Source: Ruminococcaceae bacterium UBA6434 (lineage in GTDB: Bacteria; Bacillota; Clostridia; Oscillospirales; Acutalibacteraceae). Taken from it: a stretch of 38,810 nt of DNA. Location: the NCBI GenBank assembly GCA_002437245.1, contig DJOQ01000017.1, positions 684 through 39,493 on the forward strand. The letters run 5' to 3'. The position numbers were made by a program, and so were the translations under genes. This document shows, piece after piece, positions 16,936 through 25,188 of the stretch (the first letter of the stretch is position 1; each line of letters starts with the position of its first letter). Below the pieces are notes generated by a model. It did no database searches. It was not told the DNA's origin and saw only the letters and a program-made list of their open reading frames with translations.

Positions 16936-16969
16936 AAAGGCTGTAAAAACGAGAGTTTTTACAGCCTTT
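16936..16969. terminator. Bidirectional terminator between the FAD oxidoreductase and pyrG
   Basis: AAAGGCTGTAAAAAC (16936-16950), loop GAGA, GTTTTTACAGCCTTT (16955-16969): a perfect 15-bp stem between convergent genes. Confidence 0.92.
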
Positions 16970-16982
16970 ACTTTTAGAAGTC

Positions 16983-18587
16983 TTATTTGCTTTCTCTGTA
17001 ATCGAGTGCGGCGCCTATAAGTCCGCTGAAAAGAGGATGCGGTCTTGTGGGACGCGATTTGAATTCGGGGTGTGCCTGACTTGCCACAAACCACGGGTGA
17101 TCCTTGAGCTCTACCATTTCAACTATATGCTTGTCCGGGGAGAGACCGCATATATGCATACCGTTTTTCTCAAGAAGCTCTCTGTAATCGTTGTTTACTT
17201 CGTAGCGGTGGCGGTGGCGCTCGGAAATGAGCTGTTTGCCGTATGCCTTATATGCTTTTGAGCCTTCGTCAAGCATACAAGGGTATGCGCCGAGCCTCAT
17301 GGTGCCGCCCATATCGGTTACGTTGTGCTGGTCGGGCATAAGGTAAATTACGGGATTTTCCGTGTCCGGGTCTATCTCTGTGGTGTTGGCGTCTTTAAGT
17401 CCAAGCACGTTTCTCGCGAATTCGATAATGGCTATCTGAAGTCCGAGGCAGATGCCGAGATACGGAACTTTGTTTTCGCGCGCATATTTGGCTGCTGCGA
17501 TTTTGCCCTCGATTCCGCGTGTGCCGAATCCGCCGGGAACAAGTATACCGTCGGCGTTTTTAAGACGCTCGGCAACATTCTCGTCGTTGATTGTTTCGGA
17601 ATCGACCCAATCTATATTTACGTGTGCGTCGTGGTCAAGTCCGCCGTGTTTTAACGCCTCGTTTACGCTGAGGTATGAGTCGTGAAGCTCTACATATTTA
17701 CCGACAAGCGCAATGTTGACCTCTTTTGAAAGGTGTGAATTTTTGTCTATCATATTCATCCAATCGGTGTGGTCGGGCTCTTTGCAGTCAAGCTTCAGAG
17801 TGTTTACAACGATTTTGTCAAGTCCCTCTTCCTCAAGGGCAAGCGGGATTTCATAAAGCGTGGGGAGGTCGATATTCTCAATAACGTTTTCACAGGGAAC
17901 ATTGCAGAAGAGCGCGATTTTTTCTTTTATGTCGCGGTCTATGTGGTGCTCTGTGCGAAGAACTATAACATTCGGCCTTATTCCTATACCGAGCAGCTCT
18001 TTTACGGAATGCTGTGTGGGCTTTGTCTTAAGCTCCATTGACGCGCCGAGGAAAGGAACCAATGTTACGTGAATAAACATACATCTGCCGGCCCTTTCCT
18101 GAGCGAACTGACGTATTGCCTCAAGGAACGGCAAGCTCTCAATATCGCCTACGGTGCCGCCTATTTCAACCAGAACAATGTCGGTGTTCTCGGTTTCGTT
18201 AAGCGCAATTCTTCTCTTGATTTCGTTTGTTATGTGAGGAATTATCTGAACGGTCTGCCCGCCGTAAACGCCCTTGCGCTCATTTGACAGTACGTTGAAA
18301 TAAACGCTGCCCGAGGTGCATGAACTGTTTTTTGTGAGGCTCTCGTCAATAAATCTCTCATAATGTCCGAGGTCAAGATCCGTTTCCGCTCCGTCGTCAG
18401 TTACAAATACTTCGCCGTGCTGTATGGGATTCATTGTGCCGGGGTCGACGTTGAGATACGGGTCAAGCTTCATTACGGTGACCTTAAGACCTCTGTCTTT
18501 TAAAAGTCTGCCGAGAGAAGCCGCGGTAATTCCTTTGCCGAGACCGGAAACAACGCCGCCTGTTACGAAAATATACTTTGCTGCCAT
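16983..18587 (-). CDS. pyrG: CTP synthase
   Basis: Makes CTP from UTP, ATP and glutamine. The protein has 534 residues, the usual length. The N-terminal amidoligase domain starts MAAKYIFVTGGVVSGLGKGITAASLGRLL with the P-loop; the C-terminal class I glutaminase has the nucleophile Cys in GICLGLQ and the His-Glu pair in QAHPEF. I begin it at the ATG complementary to 18585-18587, preceded by GGGGAG; the frame stays open 50 codons further upstream but without homology. Between DUF1846 and pyrG an 8-bp hairpin (18659-18666 with 18674-18681) is present; no GGGC-type pyrG attenuator was recognised. Confidence 0.97.
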   Translation of the reverse strand: MAAKYIFVTGGVVSGLGKGITAASLGRLLKDRGLKVTVMKLDPYLNVDPGTMNPIQHGEVFVTDDGAETDLDLGHYERFIDESLTKNSSCTSGSVYFNVLSNERKGVYGGQTVQIIPHITNEIKRRIALNETENTDIVLVEIGGTVGDIESLPFLEAIRQFAQERAGRCMFIHVTLVPFLGASMELKTKPTQHSVKELLGIGIRPNVIVLRTEHHIDRDIKEKIALFCNVPCENVIENIDLPTLYEIPLALEEEGLDKIVVNTLKLDCKEPDHTDWMNMIDKNSHLSKEVNIALVGKYVELHDSYLSVNEALKHGGLDHDAHVNIDWVDSETINDENVAERLKNADGILVPGGFGTRGIEGKIAAAKYARENKVPYLGICLGLQIAIIEFARNVLGLKDANTTEIDPDTENPVIYLMPDQHNVTDMGGTMRLGAYPCMLDEGSKAYKAYGKQLISERHRHRYEVNNDYRELLEKNGMHICGLSPDKHIVEMVELKDHPWFVASQAHPEFKSRPTRPHPLFSGLIGAALDYRESK

Positions 18588-18687
18588 AAAATTTCTCCCC
18601 TTACGAAAGCGGTTTCCCGCGTGATTTATGTATATAAAGACCGTGCTGCGGCAACGCCGTATTGCGAAGTGTGCGCAACACCGAATT

Positions 18688-20169
18688 TTACCTGTTAAAA
18701 AGATTTCTCGTTTCGCGCTCGGGCTCGCACGTGACATTCATTCCGAGCTTTGAGAGCGTGTCTGAGTCTACCGAAGAGAGTATTACCGTTGAGTGGACTT
18801 CGCATCCTCTGAGATATTGTAAAGCGTCCATTGCCTTTTGCGCGTTTTTGTCCGTTGCGGCTGAAATCGAGAGCGCCAAAAGCACTTCGTTTGTGTGAAG
18901 CCTCGGATTTTTACTGCCGAGATGCTCCGTTTTAAGGCGCTGTATGGGGCTTATAACCTCGGGCGAAATCAGCTTTACCGAATCGTCTGTTTCGGCGATT
19001 GCCTTGAGAGCATTCAAAAGCATTGCCGACGTAGCGCCGAGAAGAGACGAGGTTTTACCCGTTACAACACGTCCGTCGGGAAGAGTTGCCGCCGTTGCCG
19101 GAGCGTTTGTCCTTTTGCTCACTTCTATCGCGGGCTCTACGCATTTTCTGTCCGAAACGGTAACCTCAAGCTGTTTCATCAAAAGGTCGAGCTTAAAAAT
19201 CTCGTCCGAAACCTTTTCGCCGTTTTTCTCTCTTACGAGGGCTTTGTAATAACGTCTTATAACCTCTTGCTTTGCGGCGTCGCATACAACATCGTCGTCG
19301 GTTATGCAAAATCCTGCCATATTAACGCCCATATCGGTGGGCGAACGGTAAGGCGAGCTTCCGTAAATGCGCTCAAAAATCGTATTGAGCACAGGAAACA
19401 CCTCAATGTCGCGATTGTAATTGACCGCGGTTTTTCCGTACGCTTCAAGGTGAAACGGGTCTATCATATTGACATCGTTGAGGTCGGTCGTAGCCGCCTC
19501 ATATGCGAGGTTAACCGGGTGCTTTAAAGGCAGATTCCAAATAGGGAACGTCTCGAATTTTGCGTATCCTGCCTTAACTCCGTGCTTGTGCTCGTGATAA
19601 AGCTGCGACAGGCAAACCGCCATTTTTCCGCTGCCGGGGCCGGGCGCCGTTACCACCACAAGCGATTTTTCGGTTTTGATAAAATCATTTTTACCGTATC
19701 CGTCATCGCTGACTATAAGCTGTACGTCGGTAGGGTAATTGTCAATGGCGTAGTGGCGGTAAACATCAATGCCGAGCGAATTCAGCTTTTCGGAAAAAGC
19801 TCTTGCAAGCGGCTGCGAGTTGTACTGCGTCAGAACCACGCTCCTGACGATAAGCCCGAAGGACGAGTATATATCAATAAGTCTCAGCACGTCGAGGTCA
19901 TAGGTTATGCCTATATCGCCGCGCACCTTGCTCTTTTCGATATCGTTTGCGTTTATTGCAATTATCATTTCCGCTTCGTCTTTAAGCTCTATGAGCATTT
20001 TCATCTTGCTGTCGGGCAAAAATCCCGGCAAAACGCGCGATGCGTGATAGTCGTCAAATATTTTTCCCCCGAATTCGAGGTACAGCTTTCCGCCGAATTC
20101 ATCGATGCGGCTTCTGATGTGCTCCGATTGGAGACTCAGATATTTGTCATTGTCAAATCCTTTTTTCAC
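18688..20169 (-). CDS. DUF1846 domain-containing protein
   Basis: A protein of 493 residues matching the DUF1846 family in length and in motifs such as the N-terminal KGFDNDKYLSLQSEHI, a phosphate-binding-like TAPGPGSGKMAVCLSQLYH and RSPTDMGVNMAGF. Crystal structures of the family exist but its function is unknown; the GPGSGK segment suggests nucleotide or phosphate binding. It starts at GTG (20169), eight bases after AGGAG. It is upstream of pyrG on the same strand with a ~100-base gap. It has its own promoter and a leader containing a terminator-like hairpin. Confidence 0.92.
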   Translation of the reverse strand: MKKGFDNDKYLSLQSEHIRSRIDEFGGKLYLEFGGKIFDDYHASRVLPGFLPDSKMKMLIELKDEAEMIIAINANDIEKSKVRGDIGITYDLDVLRLIDIYSSFGLIVRSVVLTQYNSQPLARAFSEKLNSLGIDVYRHYAIDNYPTDVQLIVSDDGYGKNDFIKTEKSLVVVTAPGPGSGKMAVCLSQLYHEHKHGVKAGYAKFETFPIWNLPLKHPVNLAYEAATTDLNDVNMIDPFHLEAYGKTAVNYNRDIEVFPVLNTIFERIYGSSPYRSPTDMGVNMAGFCITDDDVVCDAAKQEVIRRYYKALVREKNGEKVSDEIFKLDLLMKQLEVTVSDRKCVEPAIEVSKRTNAPATAATLPDGRVVTGKTSSLLGATSAMLLNALKAIAETDDSVKLISPEVISPIQRLKTEHLGSKNPRLHTNEVLLALSISAATDKNAQKAMDALQYLRGCEVHSTVILSSVDSDTLSKLGMNVTCEPERETRNLFNR

Positions 20170-20237
20170 CTTTTTTTCTCCTGCAAACGGCTGCGGCTCA
20201 GCCTTTTTTGTTTTCTCCTGCGGCTTTTTGCGAACAT
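20166..20237 (-). other. Possible 23-codon basic leader ORF overlapping the DUF1846 start
   Basis: On the minus strand an ATG (20237-20235) opens 23 codons, about half of them Arg or Lys, whose TGA overlaps the DUF1846 GTG start as GTGA. There is no Shine-Dalgarno sequence before the ATG, which directly follows the T-run of the leader hairpin. Coupled leader peptide is possible; chance is at least as likely. Confidence 0.2.
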
Positions 20238-20322
20238 AAAAAAATACACTTCAAACGGTCGGCATCACAACCGTCTTAAGTGTGACACAAATTATTATAA
20301 TGTAGTTTTTTAAAAAATGCAA
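20238..20322 (-). promoter_or_regulatory. Promoter and terminator-like leader of the DUF1846 gene
   Basis: Read on the minus strand: -35 TTGCAT (20322-20317), 17-bp spacer, -10 TATAAT (20299-20294). About five bases after the expected start, a 13-position stem pairs CACTTAAGACGGT (20282-20270) with ACCGTTTGAAGTG (20259-20247), with one mismatch and one wobble. It is followed almost at once by seven T (20244-20238). The arrangement is promoter, terminator-like hairpin, ~70 bases, gene. The rest of the 317-base gap to the divergent gene holds only that gene's promoter and an unclear GC-rich hairpin near 20392-20408. Confidence 0.6.
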
Positions 20323-20408
20323 TATCACACGGCAAAAAAACGACAAAAACCGATAAGTTTTGGTTTGCGGATTGTAATAAGTGCCGCTGAACAATAAGTC
20401 TTCGCGGC

Positions 20409-20437
20409 TTGTTTTTTTTGCCGCCGCATAGTATAAT
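20409..20437 (+). promoter_or_regulatory. Promoter of the membrane-anchored protein gene
   Basis: TTGTTT (20409-20414), 17 bp, TATAAT (20432-20437). The ribosome binding site AAAGGTGG follows at about 20469-20476. Confidence 0.65.
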
Positions 20438-20486
20438 ATAAAAATGTATAAAAAGAGTAAACTATAATAAAGGTGGTATTCCGTTT

Positions 20487-21842
20487 ATGGATAAAAACGA
20501 AAAGACCAAAAATGACGGCGTTTCGGTTGAAAAAGAAGCACAAAACCCGAATACCGGAAATGAAAAAAAGGCTCCCACTAAGGGCAAAACCGTTTTCACC
20601 GTAATAGTTGCGGTGCTGGCGCTTTTGATGCTCGGCGGCGCGCTGTATCTCAAATCCACGGCGGATAGTTCTTCTCAGGGCTCGGCAAAGAGCGAGGAAA
20701 CGGCAAATCTTTCCACAATAACGCTCTCGCAAAAAGAAATTCAGATACCGTATATGAAAACGGATATTTCATCTGTCGTTTATACCGTGGACACCGCCGG
20801 AAACGTGCAGTTCTATGAGTTCAAGGGCAAGGGTTATGACCCGATAAATCCCACGGGCACCATGGACGTGACGGTTTCTCTCAGCGGTCAGCAAATCCCT
20901 GCAAAAATCTATTATATAGAGCGCGACGGCGTTTTGACGGGCTACGGCGTATACACGTCGCAGAGCGCGCAGACTCCCGTGTATATATACGATTTCGTTA
21001 TGTTCAGAGTGGCAAATCTTCCTGCGGCTTACGCTGCGGACGGCAAGTGCCTGCTCCTTCTTCACACCGACGCACAAAATGTGTATACGGATAATGTCGT
21101 CTGGGAGGAAGCGTATATTCTCAACAGAAACGACGGCACTTCAACGAGATTTCTCAATGAAAACAACCGTACCGTAAATATAAGCGGAGCGGTTCGCCCC
21201 GATTTCTGTATGATAACCGACACCGAGCTTAAATCGACCACCTCCGTAATACCGTTCTTCTCAAGCAGAAACTACGAGGAACAGGAGGACGGCAGCACTC
21301 CGAAAGATATTTACATCAAAAACGGCAATAATAAAGACGTGGACGCGGTAACCGACGTGCTTGATACCTACGCAAAGCCCACGTCGGACGGCGGATTTGT
21401 GTATATCAAAGAAACCGATAACGGATTTAACACCATGAAGTATCTGAACGGTCAGTCGAGCGTAATAAATATGTTCTACGGAACATACGGCAGCTCATAC
21501 GTCAGAAACGGCGATTGGATACTTTCAAAAGAGGACGGCAGACTGTTTAATACCGAGGATAACACGGTAATAGAGACCGTAGGCTATAAAATGAATCCGC
21601 TTCTCTTCACCGTAAGCCCCGACGGAAAATACGTTGTAATGCTCGGTACGGTGACAAATGCCATGGATTACCGTATGTATGTGTTCAATACCGAGACAAA
21701 GGGCTACAAGGTGTATACCGAGAGCAATTATGCCGCTCATTACAATCTCAGATTTTCTTCAAACGATACCGTCACCTTCTATACAATTGACGCAAACGGC
21801 GCTTATATAAACGTGGTTGCCGACGTATCAAAGGTGAAATAA
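20487..21842 (+). CDS. Membrane-anchored extracytoplasmic protein of unknown function
   Basis: A protein of 451 residues, not recognised. A charged, disordered N-terminal segment (1-34, rich in Lys, Glu and Asn) is followed by one transmembrane helix (about 35-56) and a Ser/Ala-rich linker. A large external domain follows, with repeated beta-strand patterns such as PLLFTVSPDGKYVVMLG and DYRMYVFNTETKGYKVY that recall beta-propeller blades. The topology is type II-like (N-in). The next gene (HAD phosphatase) starts 11 bases downstream. No catalytic motif was seen; a sensory or scaffold role is speculation. Confidence 0.8.
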   Translation: MDKNEKTKNDGVSVEKEAQNPNTGNEKKAPTKGKTVFTVIVAVLALLMLGGALYLKSTADSSSQGSAKSEETANLSTITLSQKEIQIPYMKTDISSVVYTVDTAGNVQFYEFKGKGYDPINPTGTMDVTVSLSGQQIPAKIYYIERDGVLTGYGVYTSQSAQTPVYIYDFVMFRVANLPAAYAADGKCLLLLHTDAQNVYTDNVVWEEAYILNRNDGTSTRFLNENNRTVNISGAVRPDFCMITDTELKSTTSVIPFFSSRNYEEQEDGSTPKDIYIKNGNNKDVDAVTDVLDTYAKPTSDGGFVYIKETDNGFNTMKYLNGQSSVINMFYGTYGSSYVRNGDWILSKEDGRLFNTEDNTVIETVGYKMNPLLFTVSPDGKYVVMLGTVTNAMDYRMYVFNTETKGYKVYTESNYAAHYNLRFSSNDTVTFYTIDANGAYINVVADVSKVK

Positions 21843-21853
21843 GCGAGGATTTT

Positions 21854-22510
21854 ATGAAACTTAACTTCGGCACAGTGCTTTTTGACTTCGACGGAACTCT
21901 TTTTGACTCGTCGGAGGGAATATTCAAAAGTCTTAAATACGCTTTTCGCGCGGATAAAAAACCGGAGCCGACCGATAAAGAGCTTCGCCGTTTTATAGGG
22001 CCGCCGATATATGACAGCTTTAAGAATTTTTATTCCTACGACGATGACAAAATAGATTTTATGGTAAAAAAGTACCGTGAGAGATACCGTGAAAAGGGGC
22101 TTTGGGAATCAAAGGCTTATGACGGTATACCGGAGCTTTTGAAAAAATTGCATGACTGCGGTGTGAAAACAGCCACCGCGTCATCAAAGCCGGAGCAGTT
22201 TATAATAAGTATACTGAAGAAAAACAACCTCTACGATTATTTCGACTATGTCGGCGGCGTCACTTTTGACGAAATACGCTCCGACAAAACGGAGATAATC
22301 GAAAACGCGCTGAATAAGCTCGGCTCGTCTAAGAGCGATGCCGTTATGGTCGGCGACAGAAAATTCGACATTGACGGTGCCAAGGGCGCAGGCATACCGT
22401 GTATAGCGGTTCTTTACGGCTTCGGCAGTCTTGAAGAATTTCGCGAGCACGGAGCGGATTATATCGTTTCGACTCCGGGCGAAATCGAAAAGCTTATTAT
22501 TTCGGAATAA
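21854..22510 (+). CDS. HAD-superfamily hydrolase (phosphoglycolate phosphatase-like)
   Basis: A HAD subfamily IA phosphatase of 218 residues. Motif I is FDFDGTLFDS with the nucleophile and acid Asp pair near residues 11 and 13; motif II is TASSKP; motif III/IV is the Lys of SKSDAVMVGDRKFDIDGAKGAG. The cap begins FIGPPIYDSF, as in Gph/PpaX-like proteins. Exact substrate not determinable. It sits 11 bases after the preceding gene, so the two are probably cotranscribed. Confidence 0.92.
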   Translation: MKLNFGTVLFDFDGTLFDSSEGIFKSLKYAFRADKKPEPTDKELRRFIGPPIYDSFKNFYSYDDDKIDFMVKKYRERYREKGLWESKAYDGIPELLKKLHDCGVKTATASSKPEQFIISILKKNNLYDYFDYVGGVTFDEIRSDKTEIIENALNKLGSSKSDAVMVGDRKFDIDGAKGAGIPCIAVLYGFGSLEEFREHGADYIVSTPGEIEKLIISE

Positions 22511-22526
22511 AATGTAAATTTACTGT

Positions 22527-22570
22527 CGGCGCGCGTCCTTTATGACTGCAACGGGGCGCGCCGCTTTATT
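22527..22570 (+). terminator. GC-rich hairpin after the HAD gene
   Basis: CGGCGCGC (22527-22534) pairs with GCGCGCCG (22556-22563) across a 21-base loop, followed by a modest CTTTATT tract. It is a plausible but not ideal terminator. Confidence 0.5.
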
Positions 22571-22602
22571 ATAGATACGCAGTCGGAAAGGCGGTAAAAA
22601 AT

Positions 22603-23871
22603 ATGTCTTCACCGTTAGCTGATAGGCTGCGTCCCGAAAAAATCGAAGATATGGTCGGTCAAAAGCACCTTTTGGCAGAGGGTATGCCGCTTCGCAATAT
22701 TTTGAATTCGGGTACGCTTCCCAATCTTATATTTTACGGTCCGTCCGGCACGGGCAAAACGACGCTTGCCAAAATAATCGCAAAAACCACAAACCGCAAA
22801 CTGCATAAGCTCAACGGAACAAATGCGTCAACCGCGGATATTAAAGAAATCGTGTCGGAGCTTGACACCCTCGCGGCGCCGAACGGGATACTGCTTTACC
22901 TTGACGAGATACAGTATTTCAACAAAAAGCAGCAGCAATCGCTTTTGCAGTACATAGAAAACGGAGCCATAACTCTTATCGCCTCCACAACCGAAAATCC
23001 CTATTTTTATATATACAGCGCGGTTCTCAGTCGTTCAACGGTATTTGAATTTAAATCGGTTACGGCCGAGGATATGCTGCCGGCGATTGACCGCGGATAT
23101 AAATTTCTCGAAAACGAGAGCGGCACTTCGATAGAGGTTCCGCCGGAGGTTAAGGAGCATATAGCATACGCTGCGGGCGGCGATGTGCGAAAGGCGCTTA
23201 ATTTTGTGGAGCTTTCGGTGCTTTCCGTAGCGCCGAAAGACGGCAAACGGGTAATAACGCCCGAAAGCGTAATTTCACTCACTCAGAAAAATACTTTTCG
23301 GTACGATAAAAAGGGCGACGAAAACTACGACGTTATGTCCGCGTTCCAAAAATCCATGCGCGGCAGCGACCCGAACGCCGCACTTCACTATCTCGCAAGA
23401 CTGCTTGAGGCAGGCGACCTCCCGTCGGCGACAAGGCGACTTATGGTGTGTGCGTGCGAGGACGTGGGGCTTGCCTACCCGATGATAATTCCCATAGTAA
23501 AGGCCGCCGTGGACGCCGCCTTGCAGGTGGGGCTGCCCGAGGCGCGCATACCTCTTGCCGACGCGGTGGTGCTCGTTTGTACCGCTCCGAAATCAAATTC
23601 GGCTTACAAGGGAATAAATGCGGCAATGGAGGACGTGCAAAACGGAAATTACGGCAGAATTCCGCGAACTCTTCAGAACAAGCATTTTGACGGTGAGGAT
23701 AATCCCAATAAGGGGCAGTTCTATAAATATCCGCACGACTATAAAAATCACTATGTAAGTCAGCAATATTTGCCCGACGACATCAAAAACAGGAAATATT
23801 ACGAATTCGGCGATAATAAGATAGAACAGGCGGCTAAAGCGTACTGGGATCTTGTTAAAGGCAAAATTTAA
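22603..23871 (+). CDS. rarA: Replication-associated recombination protein A (AAA+ ATPase)
   Basis: RarA/MgsA acts at stalled replication forks and is related to clamp loaders. The 422 residues show Walker A GPSGTGKT (46-53), Walker B LLYLDEIQYF, and the sensor/arginine-finger region STTENPYFYIYSAVLSRS. The C-terminal helical domain has ACEDVGLAYPM and the conserved end region GQFYKYPHDY. Length and motifs are typical of the family (about 420-450 residues). It appears monocistronic. Confidence 0.96.
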   Translation: MSSPLADRLRPEKIEDMVGQKHLLAEGMPLRNILNSGTLPNLIFYGPSGTGKTTLAKIIAKTTNRKLHKLNGTNASTADIKEIVSELDTLAAPNGILLYLDEIQYFNKKQQQSLLQYIENGAITLIASTTENPYFYIYSAVLSRSTVFEFKSVTAEDMLPAIDRGYKFLENESGTSIEVPPEVKEHIAYAAGGDVRKALNFVELSVLSVAPKDGKRVITPESVISLTQKNTFRYDKKGDENYDVMSAFQKSMRGSDPNAALHYLARLLEAGDLPSATRRLMVCACEDVGLAYPMIIPIVKAAVDAALQVGLPEARIPLADAVVLVCTAPKSNSAYKGINAAMEDVQNGNYGRIPRTLQNKHFDGEDNPNKGQFYKYPHDYKNHYVSQQYLPDDIKNRKYYEFGDNKIEQAAKAYWDLVKGKI

Positions 23872-23878
23872 GAAATTA

Positions 23879-23907
23879 TTGACAAGTGTCTGATATTATG
23901 TTAAACT
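23879..23907 (+). promoter_or_regulatory. Promoter of the mntP riboswitch transcript
   Basis: TTGACA (23879-23884), 17 bp, TAAACT (23902-23907), immediately after the rarA stop. Confidence 0.75.
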
Positions 23908-24033
23908 CTCCTTACTCGTAAGGGAGTAGTCAGCGCCTTGTGCGCGGCAAGTCAACATACTGACCTTTTTGGTCTGGCTTACCTTAAAAGACAAGACTTA
24001 CGTATGGCAAACGCCGTACGTAGGTCTTTTTTT
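23908..24033 (+). ncRNA. yybP-ykoY manganese riboswitch with terminator expression platform
   Basis: The aptamer (about 23908-23990) has the family's conserved pieces in order: GTAAGGGAGTAG, a GC-rich hairpin, GTCAACATACTG, a second hairpin, and GGCTTACCTT closing the basal helix. The expression platform is a 16-bp hairpin, AAGACTTACGTATGGC (23993-24008) with GCCGTACGTAGGTCTT (24013-24028; two wobble pairs), followed by a T-run to 24033. Family members bind Mn2+ and turn on exporters; the downstream gene here is mntP, which fits. Mn2+ binding would be expected to prevent the terminator. Confidence 0.9.
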
Positions 24034-24057
24034 ATGTTTTAAATCGGAGGTTATGTT

Positions 24058-24639
24058 ATGGGATTTTCGGAACTTTTGCTTCTCGCCGTCGGGCTTTCAA
24101 TGGATGCGTTTGCCGTAGCTGTTTGCAAGGGACTTAAAATGCGTCGGTTTGACATAGGCAAAACAGCCGTTGTAGCGCTCTTTTTCGGCGGATTTCAGGC
24201 GCTGATGCCGTTTCTCGGCTGGGCGCTCGGCAAACAATTTGAACGCTACATAACAAGCGTCGATCATTGGATTGCCTTTTTCCTGCTCCTGTTTATCGGC
24301 GGCAAAATGATAATAGAATCGTTCAAAAAGGATAAGGACTCGGATGAAAAACCCGAATACGAAGAAAAGCTCGACCTTAAAGAGCTGACGCTTATGGCGG
24401 TGGCAACGAGTATTGATGCGCTCGCCGTCGGCGTTACCTTCGCGTTTTTACAGGTGAATATTCTGACATCTATAACCGTAATAGGAAGCGTAACATTTAT
24501 ACTCTCAGCTCTCGGCGTGGGCGTAGGACATAAGTTCGGTGCGAAGTATAAAAACAAAGCGGAGCTTTGCGGCGGAATTATACTTGTTTTAATCGGCGTA
24601 AAGATTTTGCTTGAACACCTCGGAGTGATAAGCTTTTAA
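24058..24639 (+). CDS. mntP: Manganese efflux pump
   Basis: MntP exports Mn2+. The 193 residues form six membrane helices in two inverted halves. Each half carries an acidic motif, GLSMDAFAVAVCKG in the first and ATSIDALAVGVTFAF in the second, as in family members. The gene is preceded by CGGAGG, lies 25 bases after the riboswitch terminator, and is convergent with a DtxR-family regulator. Together they form a Mn homeostasis locus. Confidence 0.96.
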   Translation: MGFSELLLLAVGLSMDAFAVAVCKGLKMRRFDIGKTAVVALFFGGFQALMPFLGWALGKQFERYITSVDHWIAFFLLLFIGGKMIIESFKKDKDSDEKPEYEEKLDLKELTLMAVATSIDALAVGVTFAFLQVNILTSITVIGSVTFILSALGVGVGHKFGAKYKNKAELCGGIILVLIGVKILLEHLGVISF

Positions 24640-24660
24640 TCGTTTCATAAAAAAAGAAAG

Positions 24661-24691
24661 AGCGGCAAGACGATTTTTTCGTCTTGCCGCT
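24661..24691. terminator. Bidirectional terminator between mntP and the DtxR-family gene
   Basis: AGCGGCAAGACGA (24661-24673) pairs with TCGTCTTGCCGCT (24679-24691), with A-rich and T-rich flanks. Confidence 0.92.
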
Positions 24692-24717
24692 TTTTATCCG
24701 TGAATTTTAAGCATCTG

Positions 24718-25083
24718 TTATTTGTCGCGAAGCAGCTTTTTTATGGCGTCAAAGGTTTCGTCGCTTATAACGTGCTCTATTTTGCAGGCGTCGTTTGTCG
24801 CCGCCTCGTCGGAAACGCCTATTGACTCAAAAAATTGCGACAGCACCACGTGGCGCTCATATGTCTTGTGTGCAACTTTTTTGCCCTCGTCGGTCAAAAA
24901 CAAATAGCCGTTTTTGTCGGTATACAGATATCCGCCCTGCTTTAAAAGCCCGACCGCACGGCTTACGCTGGGCTTTGAAAAGCCCATTTTCTCACATACG
25001 TCTATCGAACGGACGCTGTCGCTGTTTTTTGAGAGCAAATATATTGTTTCGAGATACATCTCGCCGGATTCCTGCAAATGCAT
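24718..25083 (-). CDS. DtxR/MntR-family metal-dependent transcriptional regulator, short form
   Basis: A protein of 121 residues: a winged-helix DNA-binding domain (about 1-65, recognition region GFSKPSVSRAV) and a metal/dimerisation domain. It has no SH3-like third domain, so it is the MntR-length form. The metal ligands, however, follow DtxR: Met9 in GEMYLETIY and Cys100, Glu103, His104 in NDACKIEHVISDE. MntR would have Asp at the first position and Glu at the Cys position. His78 is kept, while positions equivalent to DtxR Glu83 and His98 are Ser and Asn. The gene is convergent with mntP. It may therefore sense Fe2+ as well as, or instead of, Mn2+. Confidence 0.9.
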   Translation of the reverse strand: MHLQESGEMYLETIYLLSKNSDSVRSIDVCEKMGFSKPSVSRAVGLLKQGGYLYTDKNGYLFLTDEGKKVAHKTYERHVVLSQFFESIGVSDEAATNDACKIEHVISDETFDAIKKLLRDK

Positions 25084-25158
25084 TTATATTCATCCCTTTA
25101 AAAAGTTTGAACAGCATATCTTTTTTAAAATATAACCCGTACAAACAAAACTGTATAT

Positions 25159-25187
25159 ATTTTAGCATAAATGTAAGATTTTTTCAA
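25159..25187 (-). promoter_or_regulatory. Promoter of the DtxR-family gene
   Basis: Minus strand: TTGAAA (25187-25182), 17 bp, TAAAAT (25164-25159). It lies directly after the upstream endonuclease IV stop codon, so the regulator has its own transcript. No clear palindromic operator was found. Confidence 0.6.
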
Positions 25188-25188
25188 G

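Noticed and set aside
18895..20313. Open frames of 210 and 243 codons antisense to DUF1846
   Set aside because: No signal, domain or ribosome binding site. The second reads through the DUF1846 promoter region, and the minus-strand gene explains the openness.
23441..23690. Arginine/alanine-rich short frames on both strands inside rarA
   Set aside because: Composition is a frame-shifted image of the GC-rich RarA C-terminal coding region.
23880..24050. Possible new structured RNA before mntP
   Set aside because: It matches the known yybP-ykoY Mn2+ riboswitch, so it is not novel in itself.
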